Assembly: GCA_002345575.1 (NCBI GenBank)
Contig: DDVX01000019.1
Coordinates: 1-64,000, forward strand
Direction of reading: 5' to 3'
DNA length: 64,000 nt
From: Stutzerimonas stutzeri
GTDB taxonomy: Bacteria; Pseudomonadota; Gammaproteobacteria; Pseudomonadales; Pseudomonadaceae
Position 1 is the first letter of the stretch. Each line of letters starts with the position of its first letter. Below the pieces are notes generated by a model. The model was not told the origin of the DNA and made no database searches. It was given only the letters and a program-made list of their open reading frames with translations. The position numbers were made by a program, and so were the translations under genes. Of the stretch, positions 9,546 to 19,038 are shown in pieces.

Positions 9546-11365
9546 TGAACACGTTCGATTCCTCGGCGTTTCTTGCCTCATGTAGCGTTCGTCCCGGTGT
9601 TTACCGGATGTTTGATGCCGAGGCCAAGCTGCTTTATGTGGGCAAGGCAAAGAACCTCAAAAAGCGCCTGTCGAGCTACTTCCGTAAAACCGGGCACGCA
9701 CCGAAAACCGCAGCGTTGGTGGCGCGGATCGCTCAGATCGAAATCACCATCACGGCCAACGAGACCGAAGCGCTGCTGCTGGAGCAGACGCTGATCAAGC
9801 AGTGGCGACCGCCCTATAACATCCTGCTGCGTGACGATAAGTCCTACCCCTATGTGTTTCTTTCCAGCGGTGACTTCCCTCGCCTGAGCATTCATCGCGG
9901 GGCAAAAAAAGAGGTGGGGCGCTATTTCGGGCCATACCCGAGCGCCGGAGCGATCCGCGAAAGCCTGGGGCTGTTGCAGAAGGCGTTCTTCGTCCGCCAG
10001 TGCGAAGACAGCTTCTACCGCAACCGAACCCGGCCCTGCTTGCAGTACCAGATCAAGCGCTGCAAGGCGCCCTGCGTGGGGCTGGTCGATGCCGAGGAAT
10101 ATGCTCAGGACGTGCGCCATTCGGTAATGTTTCTCGAAGGCCGCAGCAATGCCCTCGCTGAAGAGCTTTCCAGCAGTATGGAAGCTGCTGCGATGGCACT
10201 GGATTTCGAGCGAGCCGCCGAAATTCGCGACCAGATTGCGCTGCTTCGCCGTGTGCAGGATCAGCAGAGCATGGAAGGCGGCAGCGGTAATGTCGATATT
10301 GTCGCGGCGGTGGTTAGCCCCGGCGGCGCCTGCGTACATCTGATCAGCGTGCGTGGCGGTAGAGTGCTCGGCAGCAAGAACTTCTTCCCCCAAGTGGCCA
10401 TCGAGGAAAGTGTCAGCGATGTGCTGCAGGCCTTTCTTGAGCAGTATTACCTGGGGTCGATGGAGCGAGAGCTGCCCACCGAGCTGATCGTCAACAGCAT
10501 CCATGAAGACTTCGCCACGCTGATCAGCGCCCTTATCGAACTGCGCGGCGAAGAGCTTGTCATTACCCATCGCGTGCGTGGCACGCGTGCCCGCTGGCAG
10601 CAACTCGCCCTGACCAATGCCGAGCAGGCGCTGGGTGCGCGGCTGGCGAGCCGGCAGCATCTGGCCGCACGCTTCCAGGCGCTGGCCGATGTGCTGAAGC
10701 TGGACGAGCCGCCGTTGCGCCTGGAGTGTTTCGACATCAGCCATTCCAGCGGCGAGGCGACCGTGGCTTCTTGCGTGGTCTTTGGCCCGGAAGGGCCTCT
10801 GAAATCCGATTACCGACGCTACAATATCGAAGGCGTTACGGCTGGCGATGACTATGCAGCGATGCACCAGGCCCTGTCTCGGCGCTTCAAAAAGGTCGCT
10901 GAAGGGACGGGTAAGCTACCCGACATATTGCTGGTCGATGGCGGCAAGGGGCAGCTCAATATGGCTCGTGAGGTGTTGCACGAGCTTGCCGTGCCTGATC
11001 TGATCCTGCTGGGCGTGGCCAAGGGTGTTACCCGTAAGCCAGGGCTGGAAACGCTCTACCTCAACGACGTCGAGCACGAATTCACCCTGCCGGGGGACTC
11101 GCCGGCGCTGCATCTGATTCAGCAGGTGCGTGACGAGGCGCACCGCTTCGCCATCACCGGCCACCGAGCTCGACGCGGCAAAGCACGTACCACCTCAACG
11201 CTGGAAGAGGTACCGGGTATCGGGCCGAAGCGACGACGTGAGCTGCTTAAGCATTTTGGCGGACTGCAGGAATTGAGCCGCGCTAGCCTGCCGGAGATCG
11301 CCAAAGCGCCCGGTATCAGTAAAAAGCTTGCCGAGTTGATTTATGCCACGTTGCACAGTGAGTAG
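9545..11365 (+). CDS. uvrC: UvrABC system protein C
   Basis: 606 residues, full length. The N-terminal GIY-YIG nuclease is at about 15-90 (GVYRMFDAEAKLLYVGKAKN), a UvrB-binding UVR segment around 200-235, then the RNase H-like second nuclease with ECFDISH and DILLVDGGKGQL, and a helix-hairpin-helix pair at the end (EVPGIGPKRRRELL, KAPGISKKLAE). It makes both incisions in nucleotide-excision repair in complex with UvrB. The start ATG overlaps the gacA stop. Confidence 0.97.
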   Translation: MNTFDSSAFLASCSVRPGVYRMFDAEAKLLYVGKAKNLKKRLSSYFRKTGHAPKTAALVARIAQIEITITANETEALLLEQTLIKQWRPPYNILLRDDKSYPYVFLSSGDFPRLSIHRGAKKEVGRYFGPYPSAGAIRESLGLLQKAFFVRQCEDSFYRNRTRPCLQYQIKRCKAPCVGLVDAEEYAQDVRHSVMFLEGRSNALAEELSSSMEAAAMALDFERAAEIRDQIALLRRVQDQQSMEGGSGNVDIVAAVVSPGGACVHLISVRGGRVLGSKNFFPQVAIEESVSDVLQAFLEQYYLGSMERELPTELIVNSIHEDFATLISALIELRGEELVITHRVRGTRARWQQLALTNAEQALGARLASRQHLAARFQALADVLKLDEPPLRLECFDISHSSGEATVASCVVFGPEGPLKSDYRRYNIEGVTAGDDYAAMHQALSRRFKKVAEGTGKLPDILLVDGGKGQLNMAREVLHELAVPDLILLGVAKGVTRKPGLETLYLNDVEHEFTLPGDSPALHLIQQVRDEAHRFAITGHRARRGKARTTSTLEEVPGIGPKRRRELLKHFGGLQELSRASLPEIAKAPGISKKLAELIYATLHSE

Positions 11366-11398
11366 AATCCCCTTCAAATTTGCGGACCTTTGGTATCA

Positions 11399-11956
11399 AT
11401 GAACATTCCAAACATTCTCACCGTGTTGCGTGTGCTGCTGATACCGATCATCGCTCTGCTTTTCTATCTCCCCTTCAAATGGAGCTATCTGGCAGCCAGC
11501 GCAGTGTTTGCAATTGCCGCAGTGACCGATTGGCTGGATGGATACCTGGCTCGACGCTTGAAGCAGAGCACCCCCTTTGGCGCATTTCTCGATCCGGTAG
11601 CCGACAAGCTGATGGTGGCGGTGGCTCTGGTATTGCTGGTAGAGGAGCATGCGAACCTTTGGCTGACCTTGCCGGCAGCGATCATCATCGGCCGTGAGAT
11701 CGTCATCTCGGCGCTGCGTGAATGGATGGCCGAGTTGGGTGCGAGGGCTCATGTGGCGGTGTCCAGCTTGGGTAAATGGAAGACTGCGGCGCAGATGGTG
11801 GCGCTGATCATCCTGCTGGCAAATCCGCCGGTTATGACGGTGTGGGTCAGCGCCGGCTATGCCTTGCTGATCATCGCCGCAGCCTTGACGCTGTGGTCGA
11901 TGGTCAACTATTTGATGGCGGCATGGCCTCATCTCAGTCCGACAGAAAAGAAATAA
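11399..11956 (+). CDS. pgsA: CDP-diacylglycerol-glycerol-3-phosphate 3-phosphatidyltransferase
   Basis: 185 residues, inner-membrane enzyme with about four to six hydrophobic helices. It carries the CDP-alcohol phosphatidyltransferase signature DG-x2-AR-x8-G-x3-D-x3-D at DGYLARR through FGAFLDPVADK. It makes phosphatidylglycerol phosphate, precursor of PG and cardiolipin. The start MNIPNILT is preferred to an upstream TTG at 11390. The next feature downstream is tRNA-Gly, as in other pseudomonads. Confidence 0.96.
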   Translation: MNIPNILTVLRVLLIPIIALLFYLPFKWSYLAASAVFAIAAVTDWLDGYLARRLKQSTPFGAFLDPVADKLMVAVALVLLVEEHANLWLTLPAAIIIGREIVISALREWMAELGARAHVAVSSLGKWKTAAQMVALIILLANPPVMTVWVSAGYALLIIAAALTLWSMVNYLMAAWPHLSPTEKK

Positions 11957-11976
11957 AGACTTTTTTAATCAAGGGC

Positions 11977-12004
11977 TTGACGGGAGATGCGGAAACTATA
12001 GAAT
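11977..12004 (+). promoter_or_regulatory. Sigma-70 promoter of tRNA-Gly
   Basis: TTGACG (11977-11982), 16-bp spacer, TAGAAT (11999-12004), ending 21 nt before the mature tRNA 5' end. The match to the consensus and the position make this a credible stable-RNA promoter. Confidence 0.7.
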
Positions 12005-12025
12005 GGCGCCCGTCACCAAGACGAT

Positions 12026-12104
<79 letters not shown>

Positions 12105-12149
12105 TATGATCTATAGACGTCCACTGAAGCCTATAAGTCATTGAAGTAA

Positions 12150-12169
12150 GGGCCGTAAGGCCCTTTTTT
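12150..12169 (+). terminator. Terminator just inside attL
   Basis: GGGCC-GTAA-GGCCC stem-loop followed by six T. It would end the tRNA-Gly transcript now that the native terminator has been displaced to the far side of attR (35501-35522). Confidence 0.8.
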
Positions 12170-12325
12170 CGTTCCAGTGAAATCCAATGTAAACCACCCC
12201 CAGCCAGGACGTTTGAGTCCAGTTTTAAGTCCATCTTACGGGGCGCGTGGTTTCCGGATTGTTGCTGGAGGAGCGTGGCCTGCGAGACAAGCATCTAGCC
12301 CTGACCTATGTTCAGGAGCTATACC

Positions 12326-13729
12326 ATGGCGCTCACAGACGTCACTGTCCGGCAGGCTCGGGCGACTGGCAAAGACTATACCCTCACCGACTTCGATGGC
12401 CTTTCTCTGGCGGTATCTGCCGCTGGCGGAAAGTCTTGGCACTTCAGATATTACTGGGCTACCAAACAGAAACGAATGTCGCTGGGCACCTATCCGAAGG
12501 TTAGCCTTCGGGAAGCACGTGCATTACGCGATGAGGCCCGCGCCCTGGTGGCGAAAGGCATCAATCCCAAGATTGATCGTAAGCAAAAACTTCGAGCTGT
12601 CTGTTTCGCGACGGAGAACAGCTTCAAGGTGGTGTATCTGCAGTGGCTTGCGCACCGAAAGCTGGAACTCAAGGAAGGCAGGCAAAGTACCCTCTCGCAG
12701 ATCCAGCGTATCTTCGATAAAGACGTGTTGCCCGCGTTAGGCTCCGTATCCATCTTTGATATTTGCCGTCCCGACCTGTTGGACGTGCTCGTGAGTATCG
12801 AGCAGCGCAGGGCATTTACCACTGCCGAGAAAGTGCGCACCTGGCTCAGGCAGTTGTTCCGCTTTGCGATGGTGAAAGTCGCAGGGCTGGAAAGCAATCC
12901 AGCATCGGACTTGGATGTTGTTGCTATCCCCAAGCCACCTGTGGTCAATAATCCCTTCCTGCGGCTACCTGAACTGCCCAATCTGCTGAACAAGCTACGC
13001 CGCTATAGAGGCAGGTTCACCACGCAACTTGGTATTCGTCTGTTGTTGTTGACGGGTGTGCGTACTGGTGAGCTGCGCCTGGCGACCCCTGATCAGTTCG
13101 ATCTTGAGCGCGGCTTATGGATCATTCCCCCTGAGGTGGTCAAGCAGCTGCAGGATGGTATGCGCAAGCGTGGACAGAGGCCGCAGGATATTCCGCCCTA
13201 TATCGTGCCGTTATCGGTCCAGGCCATCGAGATCGTTCGCTATCTGCTGGAGCAGACCAAGCCAGCCCAGCGCTATCTACTTGCACACCGAAGCGAGCTG
13301 AGAATGCGCATTAGCGAGAACACGCTGAACGGCGCGATCAAGCGCATGGGCTATAAAGATTTGCTCACTGGTCACGGCATCCGTGGCACGCTCTCCACGG
13401 CGCTCAACGAGTTTGGTTACCCCAAGAACTGGGTGGACGCCCAGCTCTCGCACGCGGACCCCAACAAGGTCAGCGCCACGTACAACCACGCTCTGTATGT
13501 GGAGCCCCGCCGGAAAATGATGCAAGACTGGGCCGATCGGCTCGATTTGTTAGAGCAGAACAAGGTCAAAGCGGCCAGTACGCACCTTACTATCCGCTTC
13601 GATGGTATGCCGCTGCTAGACCAAGGTGCGGAAATGTCCTTCGACCCTGTGGATGATGGTAAGTCGCTAATTCTGGGGTCGTCAGTTGGTGGGCCTATTG
13701 AGCGCCTGTCGATGGTGGCTAGAGCTTAG
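12326..13729 (+). CDS. int: Tyrosine-type (P4-like) site-specific integrase
   Basis: 467 residues from ATG 12326 (AGGAG at 12314-12318). The N-terminal DUF4102-type arm-binding domain (about 1-90, with LTDFDGLSLAVS and KRMSLGTYP) is followed by a core-binding domain and a catalytic domain with Arg in LLTGVRTGELRL, the H-x-x-R box GHGIRGTL, His in LSHADPNKV and the nucleophile Tyr in SATYNHALY. All catalytic residues are present. It lies 225 bp inside attL and should catalyse integration at the tRNA-Gly 3' end. Confidence 0.95.
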   Translation: MALTDVTVRQARATGKDYTLTDFDGLSLAVSAAGGKSWHFRYYWATKQKRMSLGTYPKVSLREARALRDEARALVAKGINPKIDRKQKLRAVCFATENSFKVVYLQWLAHRKLELKEGRQSTLSQIQRIFDKDVLPALGSVSIFDICRPDLLDVLVSIEQRRAFTTAEKVRTWLRQLFRFAMVKVAGLESNPASDLDVVAIPKPPVVNNPFLRLPELPNLLNKLRRYRGRFTTQLGIRLLLLTGVRTGELRLATPDQFDLERGLWIIPPEVVKQLQDGMRKRGQRPQDIPPYIVPLSVQAIEIVRYLLEQTKPAQRYLLAHRSELRMRISENTLNGAIKRMGYKDLLTGHGIRGTLSTALNEFGYPKNWVDAQLSHADPNKVSATYNHALYVEPRRKMMQDWADRLDLLEQNKVKAASTHLTIRFDGMPLLDQGAEMSFDPVDDGKSLILGSSVGGPIERLSMVARA

Positions 13730-13769
13730 ATTTCAGTTGTTGCGGTGTGCTTGGCCTGAAAGGAATGAC

Positions 13770-13878
13770 AGCCGGCATCGCCGGCTGCTCTGATGACAGT
13801 AGGCTGTAGTGGCGATTGCATTTCCGTTAGCCTGTTGGCCTGCCAGGGGTAGAACACTCCCCTCCAGAAGTGGAGGGG
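13770..13878. terminator. Convergent hairpins between int and dsbD
   Basis: Two stem-loops: AGCCGGC/GCCGGCT (13770-13786) after int and CCCCTCCA/TGGAGGGG (13859-13878) just beyond the dsbD stop. Neither has a clear T-run, so activity is uncertain. Confidence 0.45.
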
Positions 13879-13883
13879 CTAAT

Positions 13884-15656
13884 CTAGATTCGGCCGTTGG
13901 CTTGGCGCAGGCGTTTGACGAAACTCTCAGCGTCGGTTTCGCCAACAGTGCGGAGATCTTGCCATTCTTCGCCATTGGGAGCGAATAACTGCAGTGCCGG
14001 TGGGCCGAACAGCTGGTAGCGGTCGAGCAGGGCGCGTTGCTCGGCATCGCTACGAGTTATGTCGAAGCGCACCAGTCGGTAACCGGTCAGTTGCTCACGC
14101 ACGGCGGGTGCTGCCAGCACTTCTCGTTCAATTACTTTGCAACTGATGCACCAGTCGGCGTACCAATCCAATAGCAGTGGTTGGTCGGCATTTTTTGCTG
14201 ACAGCAGAGCGGCATCCAGAGCAGCTGGTGTATCCACGGTCTGCCAGCCGGCGTTAGCGCCGCTCGGAAGTACGGCTTTGGCGTCCAGCTGACCCAGCGG
14301 TCGCAGCGGATCGGATTGACCTTGCAAAGCGCCGAGCCAGGCGCTGACACCGTAGACCAGTAGTGCCACACCGAGTAGTTGGGCGAGCCTTTGCCGGCCG
14401 GACTTGAGGGTGAACTCCAAGGCACCGAGCCAAATCGCGCTGCCAACTGCCAAAAGGCCCCACAAGGCCAAAGTCACTGGAGCGGGTAGCACGCGTTCTA
14501 GCAGCCATACAGAGACAGCCAGCAGCATCACGCCGAAAGCTTTGCGCACACCGACCATCCAGGTGCCAGACTTGGGTAGCAATGCTCCGCCGCCGATGGC
14601 GAACAATACCAACGGCGCGCCCATGCCCAACCCGAGGGCAAACAGCTTAAGGCCGCCACCCAGTGCGTCGCCGGTGGTGCTTATGTAGAGCAGTGCGCCG
14701 ACCAGAGGGGCAGTCACACAGGGCGAAACCAGCAGGCTCGACAGTACGCCGAGCGTGGCGGCGCCCAACATTGAACCCCCGCGGGCCTGGCCGGCTAGGA
14801 GATCTAGTCGTTCGGTGATAAAGCGCGGCATGCGCAACTCGAATACGCCGAACATGGCCAGAGCGAAAACAGTGAAGAACATCGCAAAGGGCACCAACAG
14901 CCACGGTGACTGCAGGCGCGCTTGTAGGTTGAGGCCAGCGCCGAACATGCCCATTAGCGCACCAAGCAGGGCGAAGCTGGCAGCCATGGGGAGTACGTAG
15001 GCAAGCGATAGGCGTAATCCACGCGTTCCGCCGAGTTGTCCGCGTAATACCACGCCAGACAAAATTGGCAGCATCGGTAGCACGCAGGGTGTGAAAGTCA
15101 GGCCCAAGCCCGCCAGGAAGAACAGCGCCAGACTACGCCAGTCAATGGCGACCCCTTGTTGCAGGGCTGCAATGAGGGGGGGATCACCTACCTCGAAGCT
15201 GCGAATCTCTGGCGGATAGCACAGCCCCAGATCAGCGCAGCCCTGATAGCTCACCTGTAAGGTGAACGGTGTGTTCTGAGGGTTATTAACGGGTAGCAGC
15301 AAGTCGGTAACGCCGTAGAACACCTCGACATCGCCAAAAAATTCATCGGTTTTCGGTTCGGCCGCGGGCCATTGCGGGGTGCCGATTGACACTTGCGGGT
15401 GGTCGCTGGTGAATGCGAAGCGATGTTTATAGAGGTAATAACCCTCGGCATTTATGAAGCGCAGGCGGACGCTGTCCTTACCGGCTTCCAACAGGTCGAG
15501 GCGGAAGGCCCTGTCTACCGGAAGGAAATCCTGGCTGTTATTCAGCGGAGTGCCGAACAGAGCCGACTGAGGACGCGAAGAATCAAATATCTCGGCGTTG
15601 GCTGGCAAGGTAAGCAGTAGCAGCAGCAGACACAGCAGGAGGCGGGACATGACCAT
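13884..15656 (-). CDS. dsbD: Thiol:disulfide interchange protein DsbD
   Basis: 590 residues. Signal peptide (MVMSRLLLCLLLLLLTLPANA), periplasmic N-terminal immunoglobulin-like domain with the Cys pair in GCADLGLCYPP, then about eight membrane helices with the redox pair in FTPCVLP and VSPCVTAP, and a C-terminal periplasmic thioredoxin domain with WC503-I-S-C506. It moves electrons from cytosolic thioredoxin to the periplasm. It is the last gene of the minus-strand copper ATPase operon. There it could keep periplasmic Cys proteins reduced under copper stress; that role is inferred from context. Confidence 0.94.
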   Translation of the reverse strand: MVMSRLLLCLLLLLLTLPANAEIFDSSRPQSALFGTPLNNSQDFLPVDRAFRLDLLEAGKDSVRLRFINAEGYYLYKHRFAFTSDHPQVSIGTPQWPAAEPKTDEFFGDVEVFYGVTDLLLPVNNPQNTPFTLQVSYQGCADLGLCYPPEIRSFEVGDPPLIAALQQGVAIDWRSLALFFLAGLGLTFTPCVLPMLPILSGVVLRGQLGGTRGLRLSLAYVLPMAASFALLGALMGMFGAGLNLQARLQSPWLLVPFAMFFTVFALAMFGVFELRMPRFITERLDLLAGQARGGSMLGAATLGVLSSLLVSPCVTAPLVGALLYISTTGDALGGGLKLFALGLGMGAPLVLFAIGGGALLPKSGTWMVGVRKAFGVMLLAVSVWLLERVLPAPVTLALWGLLAVGSAIWLGALEFTLKSGRQRLAQLLGVALLVYGVSAWLGALQGQSDPLRPLGQLDAKAVLPSGANAGWQTVDTPAALDAALLSAKNADQPLLLDWYADWCISCKVIEREVLAAPAVREQLTGYRLVRFDITRSDAEQRALLDRYQLFGPPALQLFAPNGEEWQDLRTVGETDAESFVKRLRQANGRI

Positions 15657-15800
15657 CTCGCGGGCTAATAACGAAAAGGAGGTGAATTTCAGCTTGTTAA
15701 CGGAGCCGGGCTTTTTGAAGTGCGGGCTGGGGATGGTCTCCGCTGCGATTCAGTGCATCGCAGGATGCCAGCCAGTACCAGCCCGCCCGGCGAGCTGCTA

Positions 15801-16259
15801 TTAATTCGGGGCTTGTTCCAGCGGATAATTGGCAATGACCTTTTCTCGGCCAGTGCGAGTTATCCCGATCACCTGGTAGGGATGTTTGACGTCGCCATAC
15901 TCCATGCCTGGTGAGCCAGCCGGCATGCCTGGCACGGCGATGCCCAGCAGGTCAGGGCGCTTGCGAAGCTCCAAAATCTGCGCAACGGGCACGTGGCCTT
16001 CAACGAACTTTCCATCGATCACGCCTGTATGGCAGGAAGCCAGACGCGGTTTCACGCCGAGGTCTTGCTTGACCGTGTTCATGTTGCGTTCGACGTGATC
16101 GCGGACTTCGAAGCCGTTGTTCTCCAGGTAGGTAATCCAGTCCTTGCAGCACCCACAGTTGGCGTCGCGGTGCACATCAATGATCAGGGGTTGCGCGGCC
16201 TGGGCGGCGCCACTTAGCAGCAGGGCGGCGAGCGCCGCGGTAGTCAGTGTTCTGGACAT
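15801..16259 (-). CDS. DUF411 secreted metal-binding protein
   Basis: 152 residues with a cleavable signal peptide (MSRTLTTAALAALLLSGAAQA). The mature protein begins a DUF411 domain: DVHRDANCGCCKDW (three Cys) and ASCHTGVIDGKFVEGHVP, the conserved Cys-His element. Start 16259 is preferred to an upstream in-frame ATG because the signal peptide begins there. DUF411 proteins commonly sit in copper-resistance clusters and probably bind Cu+ in the periplasm; function is not established. It lies 25 nt after the chaperone gene in the same operon. Confidence 0.85.
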   Translation of the reverse strand: MSRTLTTAALAALLLSGAAQAAQPLIIDVHRDANCGCCKDWITYLENNGFEVRDHVERNMNTVKQDLGVKPRLASCHTGVIDGKFVEGHVPVAQILELRKRPDLLGIAVPGMPAGSPGMEYGDVKHPYQVIGITRTGREKVIANYPLEQAPN

Positions 16260-16284
16260 AAAAAACCTGTTTCCAATGGTTTGC

Positions 16285-16557
16285 TCACTTGCAACAGCAG
16301 CCACCGCTGCCACCGCATCCGGTTTTCCTGGCGGGGCTCGATGAGGCCGCCGGACTGCTCAGTTGGGCGGGGTATCCAGCATCACCCAGGGCGGCGACAA
16401 GCACATCGCTGTCGCACTCAGCGCTGACCCGCACACTGGCCGCTTGCAGATCGACGTCGACCTCGGTGACGCCTTCAACTGCGTTGAGCGCCTCGGTGAC
16501 ATGCAGGACGCATGAGCCGCAGCTCATGCCTTTGACACTCAATTCAACGGTGCTCAT
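16285..16557 (-). CDS. copZ: CopZ-like copper chaperone with Cys-rich tail
   Basis: 90 residues. A heavy-metal-associated (HMA) domain covers 1-68 with the metal motif GMSCGSC; AAGGAG precedes the ATG. Beyond the fold is an unusual 20-odd residue extension ending GCGGSGGCCCK, with four more cysteines. The protein should carry Cu+ in the cytosol to the ATPase encoded 74 nt upstream in the same operon. The tail is absent from typical CopZ (about 65-70 residues) and may add a second metal site. Confidence 0.9.
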   Translation of the reverse strand: MSTVELSVKGMSCGSCVLHVTEALNAVEGVTEVDVDLQAASVRVSAECDSDVLVAALGDAGYPAQLSSPAASSSPARKTGCGGSGGCCCK

Positions 16558-16631
16558 GACAATCTCCTTGCGAGGTTGCTGCTGGGGTTGAGGCAATTCT
16601 CAACCTTGCCAAGGTGGCAAGGTCAAGAGTT

Positions 16632-18953
16632 TCAGTCGATTGATACCTTGCGCAGTCTCAAGGCGTTGAACACCACCGAAGCGGAGCTCATGCTCATCGC
16701 CAGCGCTGCGATTATTGGTGACAGCAGGAGGCCGGTCAGCGGGTAGAGCAGGCCGGCTGCCAAAGGAATGCCCAGAGCGTTGTAAAGAAAGGCGAAGGTC
16801 AGGTTCTGGTGCATGTTGCGCACGGTGGCCACCGACAGGCTGCGCGCGCGCAGGATGCCGAGCAGGTCGCCCTTGACCAGCGTGACCTGGGCGCTGTTCA
16901 TCGCCACATCGGTGCCGGTGCCCATGGCAATGCCGATATCGGCGCGCGCCAGGGCCGGGGCGTCGTTGATGCCGTCGCCGGCCATGGCCACGCGGTGCCC
17001 TTGCTGTTGCAGCGAGGCGGTCAGGCGTTCCTTGTCCTGCGGCTTGACCTCGCCGTGCACCTCCTCGATACCCAGTTCGCGGGCTACGGCACGGGCAGTC
17101 GTCAGGCCATCGCCGGTGGCCATGATCACCCGTATGCCGTCTGCCTGCAGGCGCTGGATCGCCAGTTTTGAGGTCGGTTTGATCGGGTCGGAAACCGCCA
17201 GCAGACCGGCCAGTACGTTGTCCACGGCCAGGAACATGATGCTCACGCCTTCGCCGCGCAGCTGTTCGGCATGCCCCTTGAGCGGGCTGGCATCCACGCC
17301 GGCATCATTCATCAGCGCGGTGTTGCCCAACTGCAAGTCGCGGCCGTCAACCTTGCCACGCACGCCGATGCCGGAGGCCGATTCGAAGGTTTCAGGCGTG
17401 CTCAGCGCAAGGCCCTGGGCACGGGCATGATCGACGATGGCGTGTGCCAGGGGATGTTCGCTGCCCTGATCCAGGCTGGCGGCCAGTCGTAGCACCTCGT
17501 CCCGCGTGAAGCCGGGCGCCGCCTCGACGCTGTGGAAAGCAGGGCGGCCTTCGGTGAGGGTGCCGGTCTTATCGACGATCAGAGTGTCGATCTTGCGCAG
17601 GTTTTCTATCGCGGCAGCATCGCGGAACAGCACGCCGCTGCCGGCCGCTTTGCCGGTGGCGACCATCACCGACATCGGCGTGGCCAGGCCCAGGGCGCAG
17701 GGGCAGGCAATGATCAGTACCGCGACTGCGTTGATCAGACCGAACACCCAGCTCGGTTCCGGCCCCCACAGGCCCCATACGACAAAGGTCAGAGCAGCGA
17801 TGGCGATGACCGCCAGCACGAAACGCCCGGCAATGACGTCGGCCAGCCGCTGCATTGGCGCCTTGGAGCGCTGCGCTTGGGCTACCATCTGCACGATCTG
17901 CGCAAGCACGGTCGAGCTGCCGACCTTTTGTGCCTGCATCACCAAGCTGCCGTGGCTGTTGAGGGTAGCGCCGATCAGGCTATCACCGGCGCGTTTCATG
18001 ATCGGCACCGGCTCGCCGGTCAGCATCGACTCGTCCACCGCGCTTTCGCCTTCCACCACCATGCCATCAACCGGCACTTTTTCGCCTGGGCGCACCCGCA
18101 GCTTGTCGCCGCTGTGCACGTGGGTGAGGGGAATGTCCTCTTCGCTGCCATCGGCGTTGATGCGCCGGGCGGTCTTGGGCGCCAGACCGAGCAGCGATCT
18201 GATCGCCGCCGAGGTCTGCGAGCGCGCCTTGAGTTCCAGGATTTGGCCGAGCAGAGTCAGCGAGATGATTACCGCTGCCGCCTCGAAGTACACGCCGATG
18301 CGTTCACCCTGCATGAAGTGGTCGGGGAATACGCCGGGCGCCAGGGTGGCGATCAGGCTGTACAGGTAGGCGGCGGAGGTTCCGAGGCCGATCAGCGTCC
18401 ACATGTTCGGGCTGCGGTTGATGAACGATTGCACGCAGCGCACGTAGAAGGGCCAGCCGGCCCAGAGCGCCACCGGGGTGGCTAGCGCCAGTTCGACCCA
18501 GTTCTGCGTGGCGCCGTGAAACAGCGAGATAGCGTGCTCACCCATTGCCAATACAGTGACAATCACGGTCAACGGCAACGTCCACCAGAAGCGTCGAGAA
18601 AAGTCTCTGAGCTCCGGGTTGTCCTCTTCTTCCAGTTCGGGCATGACCGGCTCCAGGGCCATGCCGCATTTGGGGCATGTGCCTGGGCCGATCTGCAGTA
18701 TTTCCGGGTGCATCGGGCAGGTGTATTCGGCGCCGTGATCGACGGTCGGCGTCTCGCCGTGAGCATCCCCAGCATCCAAATATCTGCTTGGCTCGGCATT
18801 GAATTTTTCCAGACAGCGTTGGCTGCAGAAGAGCAGTTGTTGGCCGGCGTGGCTGGTCTGGTGCGGACTGTCGGATTTGACCGTCATGCCACAAACAGGG
18901 TCACGATCCGATGGGGTCTGAAATGTGGGATGTGGCTGATTGGCCTGAGACAT
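16632..18953 (-). CDS. copA: Cu+/Ag+-exporting P1B-type ATPase
   Basis: 773 residues. Instead of N-terminal HMA domains it has a YHS domain (DPVCGM, Cys21) and a heavy-metal-binding domain (CPMHP at 79-83 and CPKCGM at 93-98). Then come the P-type core: actuator loop with LTGEP, membrane CPC at 417-419, phosphorylation DKTGT at Asp461, SEHPLAHA, GDGIND. The last helices carry YN and MSMSS, the P1B-1 pattern for Cu+/Ag+. It pumps cuprous or silver ions from cytosol to periplasm. First gene of the operon copA-copZ-DUF411-dsbD, with a cop box 86 bp upstream. The symbol is shared with the multicopper oxidase at 23219; the two are unrelated. Confidence 0.95.
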   Translation of the reverse strand: MSQANQPHPTFQTPSDRDPVCGMTVKSDSPHQTSHAGQQLLFCSQRCLEKFNAEPSRYLDAGDAHGETPTVDHGAEYTCPMHPEILQIGPGTCPKCGMALEPVMPELEEEDNPELRDFSRRFWWTLPLTVIVTVLAMGEHAISLFHGATQNWVELALATPVALWAGWPFYVRCVQSFINRSPNMWTLIGLGTSAAYLYSLIATLAPGVFPDHFMQGERIGVYFEAAAVIISLTLLGQILELKARSQTSAAIRSLLGLAPKTARRINADGSEEDIPLTHVHSGDKLRVRPGEKVPVDGMVVEGESAVDESMLTGEPVPIMKRAGDSLIGATLNSHGSLVMQAQKVGSSTVLAQIVQMVAQAQRSKAPMQRLADVIAGRFVLAVIAIAALTFVVWGLWGPEPSWVFGLINAVAVLIIACPCALGLATPMSVMVATGKAAGSGVLFRDAAAIENLRKIDTLIVDKTGTLTEGRPAFHSVEAAPGFTRDEVLRLAASLDQGSEHPLAHAIVDHARAQGLALSTPETFESASGIGVRGKVDGRDLQLGNTALMNDAGVDASPLKGHAEQLRGEGVSIMFLAVDNVLAGLLAVSDPIKPTSKLAIQRLQADGIRVIMATGDGLTTARAVARELGIEEVHGEVKPQDKERLTASLQQQGHRVAMAGDGINDAPALARADIGIAMGTGTDVAMNSAQVTLVKGDLLGILRARSLSVATVRNMHQNLTFAFLYNALGIPLAAGLLYPLTGLLLSPIIAALAMSMSSASVVFNALRLRKVSID

Positions 18954-19038
18954 TACCGCTCCTGTTAAACCCTGCGCGCACTCGAAGATATTTTATATAG
19001 AGTACCCGCGAGCGGCTGACAGTGGCCTGACCTAAACA

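Noticed and set aside
12247..13729. Complete transposon or IS in the island
   Set aside because: The integrase is tyrosine-type with att repeats; no transposase or terminal inverted repeats were found.
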